Shown piece after piece: positions 47,294 through 56,901 of a stretch of DNA of 64,000 nucleotides. Positions within the stretch are counted from its first letter, which is position 1, and each line of letters starts with the position of its first letter. The translations under genes were made by a program, and so were the position numbers. The notes beneath the pieces were generated by a model. The model saw only the letters and a list, made by a program, of their open reading frames with translations, had not been told where the DNA came from and searched no databases. The stretch comes from Demequina maris. Lineage in GTDB: Bacteria; Actinomycetota; Actinomycetes; Actinomycetales; Demequinaceae. The stretch covers positions 1-64,000 of the forward strand of contig NZ_BBLX01000003.1 of the NCBI RefSeq assembly GCF_000971155.1, read 5' to 3'.

Positions 47294-47860
47294 CTAGAGC
47301 GCCGTGTAGCCGCCGAACAGCAGGAACACCGCCGCCGGCACGCCGATCAGCGTGCCCAGCGCCGTGCCGGCGATGCGGAGCGCCAAGGCGGCGCCGGATC
47401 CGAGCCTCACGCGTGGCGCCACCACGACCGCCGCCGCGTACAGGGCGGTCGAGGAGAGCGTCGCGGCCCAGTAGGCCACCCGCTCACCGTCGGAGACGTT
47501 CCCCGCGGTGGCGAGCACCGCGATCGCGGGGCCGACGACAGCGATCAGCGACCACAAGCGCGACAGCGACGTCCCCGCGTCGCGGCGCCGCGCCATCCAG
47601 CGGAGCCCCAGGAACAACCCCAGGAGCACCACCTGCAGCGCCGTCACGACGACGGCCTCGAGCAGATAGCCGAACTCGTGCACGCCCCCCAGCGGATCGC
47701 CGACCGCCGCTGGCGCGAGCAGGTAGCCGACGACGCCCCAGCCGAGCGCCGCGGCGGCGAGGAGCACGCAGACGAGGTACGCCGCCTCGGTCGTGAGCGA
47801 CAACGGCTGGCTTCCGGACCCGACGGCGGGCGCGGCGACGGGTGTCTCCATGTCCCGCAT
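47294..47860 (-). CDS. five-helix membrane protein, unknown
   Basis: A 188-residue hydrophobic protein with about five membrane spans (YLVCVLLAAAALGWGVVGYLL, AVVVTALQVVLLGLFLGL, LIAVVGPAIAVLATAG, AATLSSTALYAAAVVVA, ALGTLIGVPAAVFLLFG). No motif is known to me. Either ATG, 47860 or 47851, could be the start; a TAGGGC box lies 3 and 12 nt upstream of them respectively. Confidence 0.7.
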   Translation of the reverse strand: MRDMETPVAAPAVGSGSQPLSLTTEAAYLVCVLLAAAALGWGVVGYLLAPAAVGDPLGGVHEFGYLLEAVVVTALQVVLLGLFLGLRWMARRRDAGTSLSRLWSLIAVVGPAIAVLATAGNVSDGERVAYWAATLSSTALYAAAVVVAPRVRLGSGAALALRIAGTALGTLIGVPAAVFLLFGGYTAL

Positions 47861-48136
47861 CGTGCCCTATCCAGGCACGACGCCGCTAGGCCACGCGTGC
47901 GCTCCATCCCGTGCGCGACGTGCGCTTCTCGCGTCGGGCGGGGCTCGGCCGTTCGTCGCGAGGAACCGCACTCTCTCCCGCGTGTTTCACGCAGAGGTGA
48001 AACAGGCCCGTCGCGGCGGTCGCCGCACTCCGTCTACCAGCGCTTTCGCGCAGCACGGCCGTGCTGTTTCAGCCAGGGCTGTCATACGGAAACACGACAC
48101 CCGCCGTGCCGCCCCGCCACGCCCGGGCCGCAGGCG
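47861..48136. promoter_or_regulatory. 276-bp gap with clustered GTTTCAC palindromes
   Basis: Less G+C-rich than its surroundings. It holds TGTTTCAC-N6-GTGAAACA (47983-48004), the 16-bp palindrome CAGCACGGCCGTGCTG (48051-48066) and TGTTTC...GAAACA (48065-48094). It lies downstream of the transporter operon and upstream of the membrane-protein gene, so these may be operator half-sites, terminators or remnants of an element. The open frames across it have no coding character. Confidence 0.4.
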
Positions 48137-48909
<773 letters not shown>

Positions 48910-48913
<4 letters not shown>

Positions 48914-49875
48914 GGGGTCACCTCCAGGAAGGGGTCGTCCTTGGCCGTGCCGGAGGCCTTGATGGCCGCCTGGCGTCCCGAGCGGGGCCTGCGCGGGCCG
49001 CCGCGCCGCGGCTTCTCGGAGCCCGTGCCACGGCCGTAGTAGCGCTCGAGGTAGTGCTGGCCGACCATGAGGATCGACGTGATGAGCAGGTACCAGAACG
49101 CGCTCACGATGAGCAGCGGGATGGGCTCGAAGAGACGGTTGCCGATCGCGTTGGTCGCGTAGGTGAGGTCGAGCGTGAACGGCACCGCGAGCACCAGCGA
49201 CGTGGTCTTGAGCATCGAGATGGTCTCGTTGCCGGTGGGCGGCACGATCACCCGCATGGCCTGAGGGATAACGATGCGCCGCAGGATCGTGCGCTCCTTC
49301 ATGCCGAGCGCGCGGGCGGCCTCCTCCTGGCCCTTGTCCACCGAGCCGAGGCCGGCGCGGACGATCTCCGCGAGGTACGCGGCCTCGTTGAGGCCCAGGC
49401 CGAGCAGCGCCGCCCAGAACGCGGTGATGACCACGTCCGTCTGGAACGTCACGAACTCGGGCCCGAACGGGATGCCCAGGCTCAACGTCGGGTAGAGCAC
49501 CGAGATGAGGCCCCAGAACACGAGCTGCGTGTAGATCGGGGTGCCGCGGAACAGCCAGATGTAGAACCAGCTGACCGAGCGCAGCACCGGGTTGTCGGAG
49601 CGGCGCATGATCGCGAGGAGCACCGCGAGGACGACGCCGATCACCATCGAGCCGAAGGTGAGCAGCAGCGTCCAGCCGACGCCGCGGATCACGGTGACGT
49701 CGCGCAGGTACGCCCACACGATGTCCCAGCGGAACTTGGGGTTGGTGACCAGCCCGTGGATCGCCATCGCCGCGAGGACGACGACGATCGCGGCGGCGAT
49801 CCAGCGGCCCGGCCGCGGGACGGGGCGGGCGTGGATCCGGTTCGGGACGGGATCGGTGGACGATGCGGTGGTCAT
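48910..49875 (-). CDS. amino-acid ABC transporter permease
   Basis: A 321-residue permease of the HisMQ family. N-terminal membrane helix ([19 protein letters not shown]) and an external loop are followed by the core with [11 protein letters not shown] and the coupling EAA loop [23 protein letters not shown] basic C-terminal tail is present. Only one permease gene is encoded, so it probably works as a homodimer. ATG at 49875; a GGACGATGCG copy lies within its first codons. Confidence 0.93.
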
Positions 49876-49898
49876 GCGGGCGCCTCTCGAGCCGGGCC

Positions 49899-50810
49899 TC
49901 AGGCCGGGTTGACCTCGGCGGCGGTGAGCATGCCGTCGGCGGCGCCCCACGCGTCGAGGATCGACTTCAGCGTGCCATCGTCCATGAGGCCCTGCAGGGC
50001 CGCGGCGACCGCGTCGGTGGTCTCGGAGCCCTGCGCGGTGACGACGCCCTGCGGGGCGGTCGCGAAGGCGTCGCCCAGCTGCTCGAGCTTGTCGCCGGTC
50101 TGGGTGACGGCGTAGCCGATGATCGGCGAGTCGGCGAAGAGGACGTCGGCCTTGCCGCCGACCACGTTGGTGGCGGCGTCCGCGTTCGAGTCGTAGGTGA
50201 GGATCTCGAGCGCGTCCTTGCCAGCGGCCTCGCAGTCGGCGGCCATCTGGGTGGCCTCGTCCTGCTGGATCGTGCCCGTCTGGAGCGCGACGGTGGTGCC
50301 GCACAGGTCGTCAGCGGTGATGCCGGCGGGGTTGCCCGCGGCGACCGCGAAGGCCTCCCCCACCGACAGGTACGAGGTCATGTCCGCGACCTCGACGCGC
50401 GCGGGGGTGATGGTGAAGGACGAGATGCCGGCGTCGTACTTGGTGCCGATGCCCGGGATGATCGAGTCGAACGCGGCCGACTGGATGTCGACCTCGAGGC
50501 CCAGCGCGCCGGCGACCGCGGTGGCGATGTCGACGTCGTAGCCGATCGGGGTGACGCCGTCGACGTCGACGTACTCGGCCGGGGCGTAGCTGGTCTCCAT
50601 GCCCACGCGCAGCGTGCCGCGGTCCGCGACGTCGGCAGGCAGCAGCGCGGCGGCCTCCTCGTTCACCTCGACCGACGCGAGGTCGAAGCCGGCGGCCGCG
50701 GTGGCGCCGGCGGTCGAGCCGGTCACGGCGGTCTCCTGCGACGCGTACGTGCAGGCGGAGAGCGAGGCCGCGGTCATCGCCGCGATCATCACGAGGGCAG
50801 GCTTGCGCAT
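49899..50810 (-). CDS. amino-acid-binding lipoprotein of ABC transporter
   Basis: A 303-residue family 3 solute-binding lipoprotein: signal peptide with lipobox LSAC (Cys20), then [37 protein letters not shown] (split over strands), a typical polar-amino-acid binding start. [20 protein letters not shown] and [10 protein letters not shown] follow. The ATG at 50810 follows AAGGAG by 7 nt. First gene of the transporter operon, about 100 nt downstream of two perfect ArgR boxes. Confidence 0.92.
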   Translation of the reverse strand: MRKPALVMIAAMTAASLSACTYASQETAVTGSTAGATAAAGFDLASVEVNEEAAALLPADVADRGTLRVGMETSYAPAEYVDVDGVTPIGYDVDIATAVAGALGLEVDIQSAAFDSIIPGIGTKYDAGISSFTITPARVEVADMTSYLSVGEAFAVAAGNPAGITADDLCGTTVALQTGTIQQDEATQMAADCEAAGKDALEILTYDSNADAATNVVGGKADVLFADSPIIGYAVTQTGDKLEQLGDAFATAPQGVVTAQGSETTDAVAAALQGLMDDGTLKSILDAWGAADGMLTAAEVNPA

Positions 50811-50910
50811 GGGGGTGCTCCTTCGAGGGTATGAGGACGCATGGCACCGCGGGTCCGGGGTGGGGACTCCCGCGGGCGCCGCCTCGAAGGTGACCTCCAG
50901 CGGCGCTTCA

Positions 50911-50934
50911 TGCATCACTATGCATCATTATGCA
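50911..50934. promoter_or_regulatory. twin ArgR boxes upstream of ABC transporter
   Basis: TGCATCACTATGCA (50911-50924) and TGCATCATTATGCA (50921-50934) both match TGNATN4ATNCA perfectly. They overlap by 4 nt with the same 10-bp centre spacing as at argC. The transporter start is 100 nt downstream on the minus strand. Confidence 0.78.
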
Positions 50935-51025
50935 GGACCGGAAACGGGACCTTGGACCGCTCCCGCGATTTCGCTGGCCCACCAGGGACGATGCGCGCCC
51001 ACCTCGGGCGGTCGGCGCCGTGAAT

Positions 51026-51031
51026 TACACT
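51026..51031 (+). promoter_or_regulatory. -10 TACACT, leaderless promoter of leader ORF
   Basis: TACACT ends 7 nt before the ATG at 51039 of the 32-codon ORF. Confidence 0.45.
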
Positions 51032-51038
51032 CGACGCC

Positions 51039-51137
51039 ATGTCCGACGGCCATAGTCCCGAGCGCCGGCGCGAGGTCCCCGACCCGCGACCGGCGCCCGC
51101 CCCCGTCCACCCCTCGCGCGAGGGAGCCCGCCGATGA
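51039..51137 (+). CDS. 32-residue leader ORF coupled to CNNM gene
   Basis: A 32-codon frame starting MSDGHSPERRREVPDP, Pro/Arg-rich, probably unstructured. It begins at a TACACT -10 (leaderless) and its TGA overlaps the ATG of the membrane gene as ATGA. Because the main gene has no clear ribosome site of its own outside this frame, the peptide may serve to deliver ribosomes by re-initiation. No known homologue. Confidence 0.5.
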   Translation: MSDGHSPERRREVPDPRPAPAPVHPSREGARR

Positions 51138-52531
51138 CCGAGGCCTGGCTGCTCCTTCTCCTCGCGATCGTCCTCATCGCCGCGAACGCGCTGTTCGTCG
51201 CGGCCGAGTTCGCCTTCGTCACCGTGGACCGCCCGACGGTCGACCGCGCTGCCGAGGCGGGCGACCGTCGCGCGCGCTCGCTCCAGGCGGGGCTCAGGAA
51301 CCTGTCGACCGAGCTTTCCGGCGCTCAGCTGGGCATCACGGTCACCTCGCTCATGGTCGGGTTCATCGCCGAACCGTCGATCGCGACGCTGCTGCGCGTG
51401 CCCCTCGAGGCGGCCGGCCTGCCCGAGGGCTCCGCGCTCGGCGTCGCGCTCACGCTCGCGTTCATCATCGCGACCGGCACCCAGATGGTCTTCGGCGAGC
51501 TCGTACCCAAGAACTGGGCGATCGCGGAGCCGCTGAGGATCGGCCGCGCGGTCGCCGGCATGCAGCGCGGCTTCACCTGGTTCGCCGGGCCGCTCATCCG
51601 CGTCCTCAACGGGGGCGCCAACCGCATCGTCCGGATGTTCGGGATCGAGCCGCGCGAGGAGCTCGCGTCGGCGCGTTCCGCGCGCGAGTTGCAGTCGCTC
51701 GCCGAGCGCTCGGGCGAGCAGGGCACGCTCGAGCCGCGGGTCGCGCGCCGCCTCGCGCGCGCCGCAGAGATGCGCGAGCGCACCGCCTCCGACGCGATGA
51801 CGCCGCGCACGCGGGTCCACTTCGTGGAGGCCGATGCGTCGGTCGCCGACGTGCTCGCGCTCGCCTCGCGCACGGGCCACGCCCGCTTCCCCGTCATGGG
51901 CGAGAACGTCGACGAGATCGTCGGCGTCGCGCACTTCAAGCGCGCGCTCGCGGTGCCGTCCCGGTCGCGGAAGTCCATGACCGTGGCGGAGATCGCGCTG
52001 CCCGTGGCCTCCGTGCCGTCGACGATGCCGCTGAGCGCGGTGCTCGCGGCGCTGCGCGAGGGCTCCCAGGTCGCCGTCGTGGTCGACGAGTACGGCGGCA
52101 CCGACGGCATCGTCACGCTCGAGGACCTCGTCGAGGAGATCGTCGGCGAGATCGAGGACGAGCAGGACCGCCCCGTCAGTCGGCACCGCCGCCTGCGCGA
52201 CGGCCGCTGGTCGCTGTCCGGGCTGCTGCGCCCCGACGAGGCGGGCGAGGTCATGGGCCTCGAGCTGCCCGAGGCGCGCGAGTCCGACACGCTCGGAGGC
52301 CTGCTCACCGAGCGGCTCGAGCGCTTCCCGCGGGTGGGCGACGTGGTCGAGCTCGAGGCGCGGGACGAGTCCGCGCGCGACGAGGACGGCCTCCCGACGC
52401 CCGTGACCGCCAGCATGCGCGTCACCCGCCTCGACGGCCACCGCGTGGACCGCGTGGTGGTCGAGGTGGTCGCGCCGCCCGAGCCCGATGCGGACACGAC
52501 CGACGACGCGCACGAGGAGGCCGGCCGATGA
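51134..52531 (+). CDS. CNNM/CorC (hemolysin-family) transporter with CBS pair
   Basis: A 465-residue membrane protein: CNNM/DUF21 domain with four membrane segments (about 1-200; LSGAQLGITVTSLMVGFIAEPS, FGELVPKNWAIAEP), tandem CBS domains (about 215-345; DAMTPRTRVHFVEADASVADVL) and a C-terminal CorC_HlyC domain (about 365-455). Related proteins export Mg2+, sometimes Co2+; the old name hemolysin is misleading. The next gene is a paralogue overlapping by ATGA, suggesting a heterodimer. Confidence 0.9.
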   Translation: MTEAWLLLLLAIVLIAANALFVAAEFAFVTVDRPTVDRAAEAGDRRARSLQAGLRNLSTELSGAQLGITVTSLMVGFIAEPSIATLLRVPLEAAGLPEGSALGVALTLAFIIATGTQMVFGELVPKNWAIAEPLRIGRAVAGMQRGFTWFAGPLIRVLNGGANRIVRMFGIEPREELASARSARELQSLAERSGEQGTLEPRVARRLARAAEMRERTASDAMTPRTRVHFVEADASVADVLALASRTGHARFPVMGENVDEIVGVAHFKRALAVPSRSRKSMTVAEIALPVASVPSTMPLSAVLAALREGSQVAVVVDEYGGTDGIVTLEDLVEEIVGEIEDEQDRPVSRHRRLRDGRWSLSGLLRPDEAGEVMGLELPEARESDTLGGLLTERLERFPRVGDVVELEARDESARDEDGLPTPVTASMRVTRLDGHRVDRVVVEVVAPPEPDADTTDDAHEEAGR

Positions 52532-53577
52532 ACGACTACACCGCGCTTCTCATCGCCGTCGCGCTGCTGCTCGGCAACGCGTTCTTCGTGGGCGCCGAGT
52601 TCGCGCTCATCTCCGCCCGCCGCACCCAGATCGAGCCGCGCGCGGCCGAGGGCTCGCGTCCCGCACGCATCACGCTGCGCGCGATGGAGCACGTCTCACT
52701 CATGATGGCGGGCGCGCAGCTGGGCATCACCGCCTGCTCGCTGGGCCTCGGTGCCGTCGCGGAGCCCGCGGTCGCGCACCTGCTCGAGGGGCCGCTCGAG
52801 GCGATCGGCGTGACCGGCGCCTGGGTGCACGGCATCGCGTTCGCGATCGCGCTCGTGATCGTCGTCGCACTCCACATGGTGCTCGGCGAGATGGTCCCCA
52901 AGAACATCGCGATCGCGGGGCCCGAGCGCGCCGCCATCGTGCTCGGTCCCCCGCTGTACGCGATCGTGTGGGTGCTCAAGCCGCTCATCTGGCTGCTCAA
53001 CCAGTCCGCGAACCTGGTGCTCCGCCTGCTCAAGGTGGAGCCGCAGGACGAGGTCACGTCGACCTTCAGCGCCGAGGAGGTCGAGGGCTACCTTGCGGAG
53101 TCCCGCTCCGAGGGGCTGCTCGACGAGCACGAGCACCAGGTGCTGTCCGGCTCGCTCACGCTCAGCTTCGAGACGGTTCGCGACGTCATGACTCCGCTGG
53201 ACTCGCTCGTCACGCTGCCGCTCGACGTCACGCCGCAGCGCGCGCAGAAGGAGTGCGTGCGCACGGGCTTCTCGCGCTTCCCGGTGGTCGACGCCGACGG
53301 CTCGTACGCCGGCTACCTGCACCTCAAGGACTTCGCGTCCGTGCCGCGCGGCGGCGCCACCAAGGCGGTGCCGGACGATGCGATCCGGCCGCTCACGGTG
53401 ATCTCGCCCGAGGCGTCGCTCGAGGAGGCACTCGCGGCGATGCAGGCCGGCGGCACCCACCTCGCGCTCGTGCGCGATCCGGAGACCGACGAGGTGCTCG
53501 GCGCGGCGATGCTCGAGGACGTGATCGAGCGGCTCGTGGGCGAGGTGGTCGACGCGGCGCAGGCGGTCGAGGGGTGA
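52528..53577 (+). CDS. second CNNM/CBS protein
   Basis: A 349-residue paralogue of the preceding protein: DUF21 core (MAGAQLGITACSLGLGAVAEPAVA, LGEMVPKNIAIAGPE), then CBS domains (DVMTPLDSLVTLPLDV, GYLHLKDFA). It lacks the C-terminal CorC_HlyC domain of its partner. Such long/short tandem pairs are common in actinobacteria and probably form one Mg2+/cation transport complex. ATGA overlap shows coupled synthesis. Confidence 0.9.
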   Translation: MNDYTALLIAVALLLGNAFFVGAEFALISARRTQIEPRAAEGSRPARITLRAMEHVSLMMAGAQLGITACSLGLGAVAEPAVAHLLEGPLEAIGVTGAWVHGIAFAIALVIVVALHMVLGEMVPKNIAIAGPERAAIVLGPPLYAIVWVLKPLIWLLNQSANLVLRLLKVEPQDEVTSTFSAEEVEGYLAESRSEGLLDEHEHQVLSGSLTLSFETVRDVMTPLDSLVTLPLDVTPQRAQKECVRTGFSRFPVVDADGSYAGYLHLKDFASVPRGGATKAVPDDAIRPLTVISPEASLEEALAAMQAGGTHLALVRDPETDEVLGAAMLEDVIERLVGEVVDAAQAVEG

Positions 53578-53663
53578 GCGTGTGACGCACGCCCTTCTCC
53601 CCCGCCGTCGGCGCTGGTAGGTTCCCGCCAGGAGCGATGAGGGCGCTCCGGGCTGGGGGCCGC

Positions 53664-54851
53664 ATGTCATTCAATCCCACCGAGTGGCAGCCTGAACCGC
53701 TGCGCCCGGAAGAGCGTCGTGCGTTGGGTCTGCCGGCATCCGGTTGGCTTCCGGACCCCAGCGACCCGGATCTGGAACGCTACTGGGACGGAACGCGGTG
53801 GACGGGCCGAGTCCGCAACCGCTACACCCGCATCGAGCACGGCGTCTCTCCAAGCGCGTACACCACTCCTGCTCGGGCTTGGACGCCGGCCGCAGAGCCG
53901 GCGCGCGGGCTTCGGACCACGCGCAGGCGCCGGTGGCACACGCCCGTCTTGATGGTCGTGCTGGTCGCGCTGCTCGGGGTGCTCTGGGCCGGGCGCGCGG
54001 CGGACGCCGGCCTCCTCCCGGAGTGGGCCAACGTGGGGCGGACCGCCGCGCTTGCGCTCTCGCCCACCACCGAGCCCGTGGCGCCCACGGTCGACTACCC
54101 CGTCTACGGGTCCACCGAGCTCGTCCGCTACCTCGAGAGCGCGATGATCGCGCAGCAGGAGACGATCGACGTCACCTACTGGGACCGCGAGCTCGGCGGT
54201 CCTGCGATCGAGGACGCGCTGCTCGAGGCGGTGACCCAGAACCCCTACGCGTTCATCAAGGGCTGGGCGTTCTGGGACACGGCCACCGGAGCCGAGCTAC
54301 GTCCCGTCTACACGTACGCGGCCGACGACGCGGATCGGCGCCGGTCGCTCACGGCGACCGCCGTCCAGCTCGGGCTGAACGCCTCCGGGGCCACCGGCGC
54401 ATCGTCCGACGGGGAGAAGGTCAGGCGGATCCACGACTACCTCGTGTCGCTGGGCGAGTACGACTACGAGGCCTACGACGCGATCAACCGCGGCGAGGAC
54501 TCCGCCGTGGTCGCCCGATCGCAGGAGGCGTACGGCCTGCTCGTCGAGGGTACGGCGGTGTGCAACGGCTACGCGCAGGCGTTCCTCGCGATGGCGGAGG
54601 CGGCGGGGCTCGACGCGGTGCAGGTGACCGGGTCGGACCTCGCGGGGACGACCGGCGGCGACCACGCGTGGAACAAGGTGCTGGTCGACGGCGAGTGGCT
54701 GCTCGTGGACGTCACGTGGGACGACCCGTCGACGAACCCGCGCACCAGCCACGAATACCTCATGCTCGCCGACGGCGACCCGCGGCTCATCACCCGCATC
54801 ACCGACAGCGACTGGGTCGTGGACGCGCACCTGGGCGACTACTCGTCGTAG
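53664..54851 (+). CDS. membrane protein with DUF2510 and transglutaminase-like domain
   Basis: A 395-residue protein: DUF2510 near the start (GWLPDPSDPDLERYWDGTRWTG, about 28-49) and one membrane helix (TPVLMVVLVALLGVLWAGRA, near 93-112). The outside transglutaminase/CYK3-like domain has the triad Cys300 (GTAVCNGYAQAF), His334 (GDHAWNKV) and Asp349 (VDVTWDD). It may be a protease or cross-linking enzyme at the surface. An in-frame ATG at 53637 has AGGAG too close, so the ATG at 53664 is preferred, without certainty. A TAGGTT box lies at about 53619. Confidence 0.8.
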   Translation: MSFNPTEWQPEPLRPEERRALGLPASGWLPDPSDPDLERYWDGTRWTGRVRNRYTRIEHGVSPSAYTTPARAWTPAAEPARGLRTTRRRRWHTPVLMVVLVALLGVLWAGRAADAGLLPEWANVGRTAALALSPTTEPVAPTVDYPVYGSTELVRYLESAMIAQQETIDVTYWDRELGGPAIEDALLEAVTQNPYAFIKGWAFWDTATGAELRPVYTYAADDADRRRSLTATAVQLGLNASGATGASSDGEKVRRIHDYLVSLGEYDYEAYDAINRGEDSAVVARSQEAYGLLVEGTAVCNGYAQAFLAMAEAAGLDAVQVTGSDLAGTTGGDHAWNKVLVDGEWLLVDVTWDDPSTNPRTSHEYLMLADGDPRLITRITDSDWVVDAHLGDYSS

Positions 54852-54912
54852 CGTCGCTGAGTTCCCCGTAGGAGTCACAAACCTCCTGAAACCGTCGCTG
54901 GTTTCCCCGCAG
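54851..54912 (-). repeat. 62-bp paired-unit intergenic repeat, copy B
   Basis: Same element as 46759-46820 on the opposite strand: two units of TGCGGGGAAnTCAGCGACGG type (54893-54912 less its first base, and 54851-54870 region). The internal AGGAG...CTCCT can form a small stem. It starts at the final base of the transglutaminase stop codon and lies before the convergent metS stop. Confidence 0.7.
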
Positions 54913-54929
54913 CCTGGCGCGGGCGGGAT

Positions 54930-55073
54930 CTAGTCCGGGACGCGCGTGTCCTCGCCGCCCTCGGGCATGTGGTCGTTCTCCGGCCTGCGCGCGAGCACGA
55001 TGATCGAGCCGGCGAGGCCGCCCCAGACGAGGACGATCGACACCGCGAGCAGGACGATGGCCGAGCCGCTCAT
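54930..55073 (-). CDS. metS: MetS-type small subunit of methionine/alanine importer
   Basis: A 47-residue protein: MSGSAIVLLAVSIVLVWGGL is one membrane helix, then ARRPENDHMPEGGEDTRVPD as an acidic tail. Its place directly after the NSS transporter (ATGA overlap at 55070-55073) and its form match MetS of Corynebacterium glutamicum. That small subunit is needed for methionine and alanine uptake by MetP. Confidence 0.88.
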   Translation of the reverse strand: MSGSAIVLLAVSIVLVWGGLAGSIIVLARRPENDHMPEGGEDTRVPD

Positions 55074-56686
55074 GGTCCGCTCCTCGGGTCGTAGTCCTCG
55101 GTATGGCGCTCCCCCACCTCGGCGGGGAGCTTGAGCTGCTCACGGGTGGGCCACGGGTGGAAGTGCACGATGTCCTTGCGCCATCGCATCACCGGCATGA
55201 GGAAGGCCGCGAGCGCGAGGAACGCCACCGTGCCCCATCCGAAGACGACGAGGTACCAGGTCGGATAGCCCTCGTAGCCGTCAACGAGGAGGGTGACCGC
55301 CTTGTCGACGAACATGTAGATGAGCAGCAGCGCCACCGCGCTCACCAGCCACAGCCACGCCTTGCCGGGTCTGAGCGTGGAGACGGCGGCGAGGTGCCGT
55401 TCGAGCTCATGGCCGCGCCTGCCGAACCACACCGCCGCGGCGATCATGGTGATCGCGCCCGCGACTATGCCGAGCTGGTTGGACCACTGGTCGACCGTGT
55501 CGAGCAGGTACAGGCCGGTGGTGGTGCCGAAGCCGACGATCGAGAGCACCGCGCTGACCCCGCCGACGGCGACCGCGGCGGTGCGCGGCTTGAGGTTGAG
55601 CTTGTCCTGGAGCGCCGACGACACCACCTGCAGCACCGACACCAGCGAAGTGAGCCCCGCGAGCACCAGGGACGCGAAGAACAGCGCGCCGAAGAACTGC
55701 CCTCCGGGCATCTCCGCGATCACCGCGGGGAACGTCACGAAGGACAGGAACGGGCCCGCAAGGCCCTCGAGGTCGCCCACCGCGACTCCCTGCTGGCTCG
55801 CGAGGAAGCCCAGCGCGGCGAAGACGCCGATCCCGGCGAGCAGCTCGAACGAGCTGTTGCCGAACGCGACCACCAGTCCCGGCGCGGTGATGTTGGAGCG
55901 CCGGCGACGGTACGAGGCGTACGTGATCATGATCCCGTAGGCCAGGGACAGCGAGAAGAAGATCTGGCCGTACGCGGCGATCCACACCTGCGGGTCGCCC
56001 AGGGCCGCGAAGTCGGGCGTGAACAGCGCTTCGACCCCGTCGCTCGCACCGTCGAGCATGAGCGCCCGCACCACGATCACGAGGAACGTCGCGACCAGCA
56101 CCGGGATGCCGATGAGGTTGAGCCGCTCGACGCCCCTGTGGAGTCCGAGCGCCAGGATCACGATCGTGATGAGCCACACCGCGACCAGCGGGATGATGAC
56201 GTGCGGCACGAAGGACAGGCTCACGGTGCCGGCCTCGCCCAGCTGGAGGTAGTCGGCGGTGAAGAAGCCGGCCGGGTCGTCGGCGTAGGACAGGTCGAAG
56301 CTGAAGAAGAAGTAGCTGAGCGCCCACGCGATGATCGCCGTGTAGTAGAGCCCGATGACGAAGCAGATGGCGACGTGCAGCCAGCCGACCCCCTCGGCGT
56401 GGCGGTGGACGCGCTTCATCGCGAGCGGCGCGGAGCCGCGGAAGCGGTGGCCGATCGCGTGCTCGAGGAAGAGGATCGGGATGCCGGCGGTGAGCAGCGC
56501 GACCAGGTACGGGATCATGAACGCCCCGCCGCCGTTGTCGTAGGCCTCGCCCGGGAAGCGCCAGATGTTGCCCAGCCCGACGGCCGAGCCGATCGCCGCG
56601 AGGATGAAGGCGGTCTGACCGCTCCAGTGCTCGCGCTTCTCGTGGGTGTGAGGTGCTGCTGCGGGCTGCTCGGCGTGCTCGGTCAT
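55070..56686 (-). CDS. metP: NSS-family sodium-dependent transporter (MetP-type)
   Basis: A 538-residue secondary transporter with about twelve membrane helices. The NSS signature is FILAAIGSAVGLGNIWRFP (sodium/substrate site in helix 1), followed by NGGGAFMIPYLVALL. Coupling to a MetS small subunit indicates sodium-driven methionine/alanine uptake. The ATG at 56686 (MTEHAEQ) has an excellent GAGGAGG site; an ATG eight codons upstream lacks one. Confidence 0.9.
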   Translation of the reverse strand: MTEHAEQPAAAPHTHEKREHWSGQTAFILAAIGSAVGLGNIWRFPGEAYDNGGGAFMIPYLVALLTAGIPILFLEHAIGHRFRGSAPLAMKRVHRHAEGVGWLHVAICFVIGLYYTAIIAWALSYFFFSFDLSYADDPAGFFTADYLQLGEAGTVSLSFVPHVIIPLVAVWLITIVILALGLHRGVERLNLIGIPVLVATFLVIVVRALMLDGASDGVEALFTPDFAALGDPQVWIAAYGQIFFSLSLAYGIMITYASYRRRRSNITAPGLVVAFGNSSFELLAGIGVFAALGFLASQQGVAVGDLEGLAGPFLSFVTFPAVIAEMPGGQFFGALFFASLVLAGLTSLVSVLQVVSSALQDKLNLKPRTAAVAVGGVSAVLSIVGFGTTTGLYLLDTVDQWSNQLGIVAGAITMIAAAVWFGRRGHELERHLAAVSTLRPGKAWLWLVSAVALLLIYMFVDKAVTLLVDGYEGYPTWYLVVFGWGTVAFLALAAFLMPVMRWRKDIVHFHPWPTREQLKLPAEVGERHTEDYDPRSGP

Positions 56687-56725
56687 CGCGTCCTCCTCTC
56701 CATCGCTCACGCTAGACCGGAGCCG

Positions 56726-56892
56726 CGCATCGTGCCTGGTGAGGGTGGACGATGCGCGGGCCCGGCGGGCGCGCGGAAGGCGCCCGGCGCATCGTGCCGC
56801 GGAACGCGTGCGCTCGGCCCCGGGCGGGCCCTACGCTCGGAGGTGGGAGGCGTGTGACCAGGGGGTTCGGTCGCGCGCAGCACGCATCGTGA
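56726..56892. repeat. cluster of GGACGATGCG-type motifs in intergenic gap
   Basis: CGCATCGTGC (56726-56735), GGACGATGCG (56747-56756), CGCATCGTGC (56788-56797) and CGCATCGTGA (56883-56892) lie within 167 bp between metP and the next gene. A TACGCT near 56830 may be the rightward -10. Confidence 0.6.
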
Positions 56893-56901
56893 GGAGGGGT
56901 C

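Noticed and set aside
47500-47520. GACGTTCCCCGCGG resembling a unit of the 62-bp element
   Set aside because: It lies within the coding sequence of a membrane protein, matches only partly and has no second unit at the right distance.
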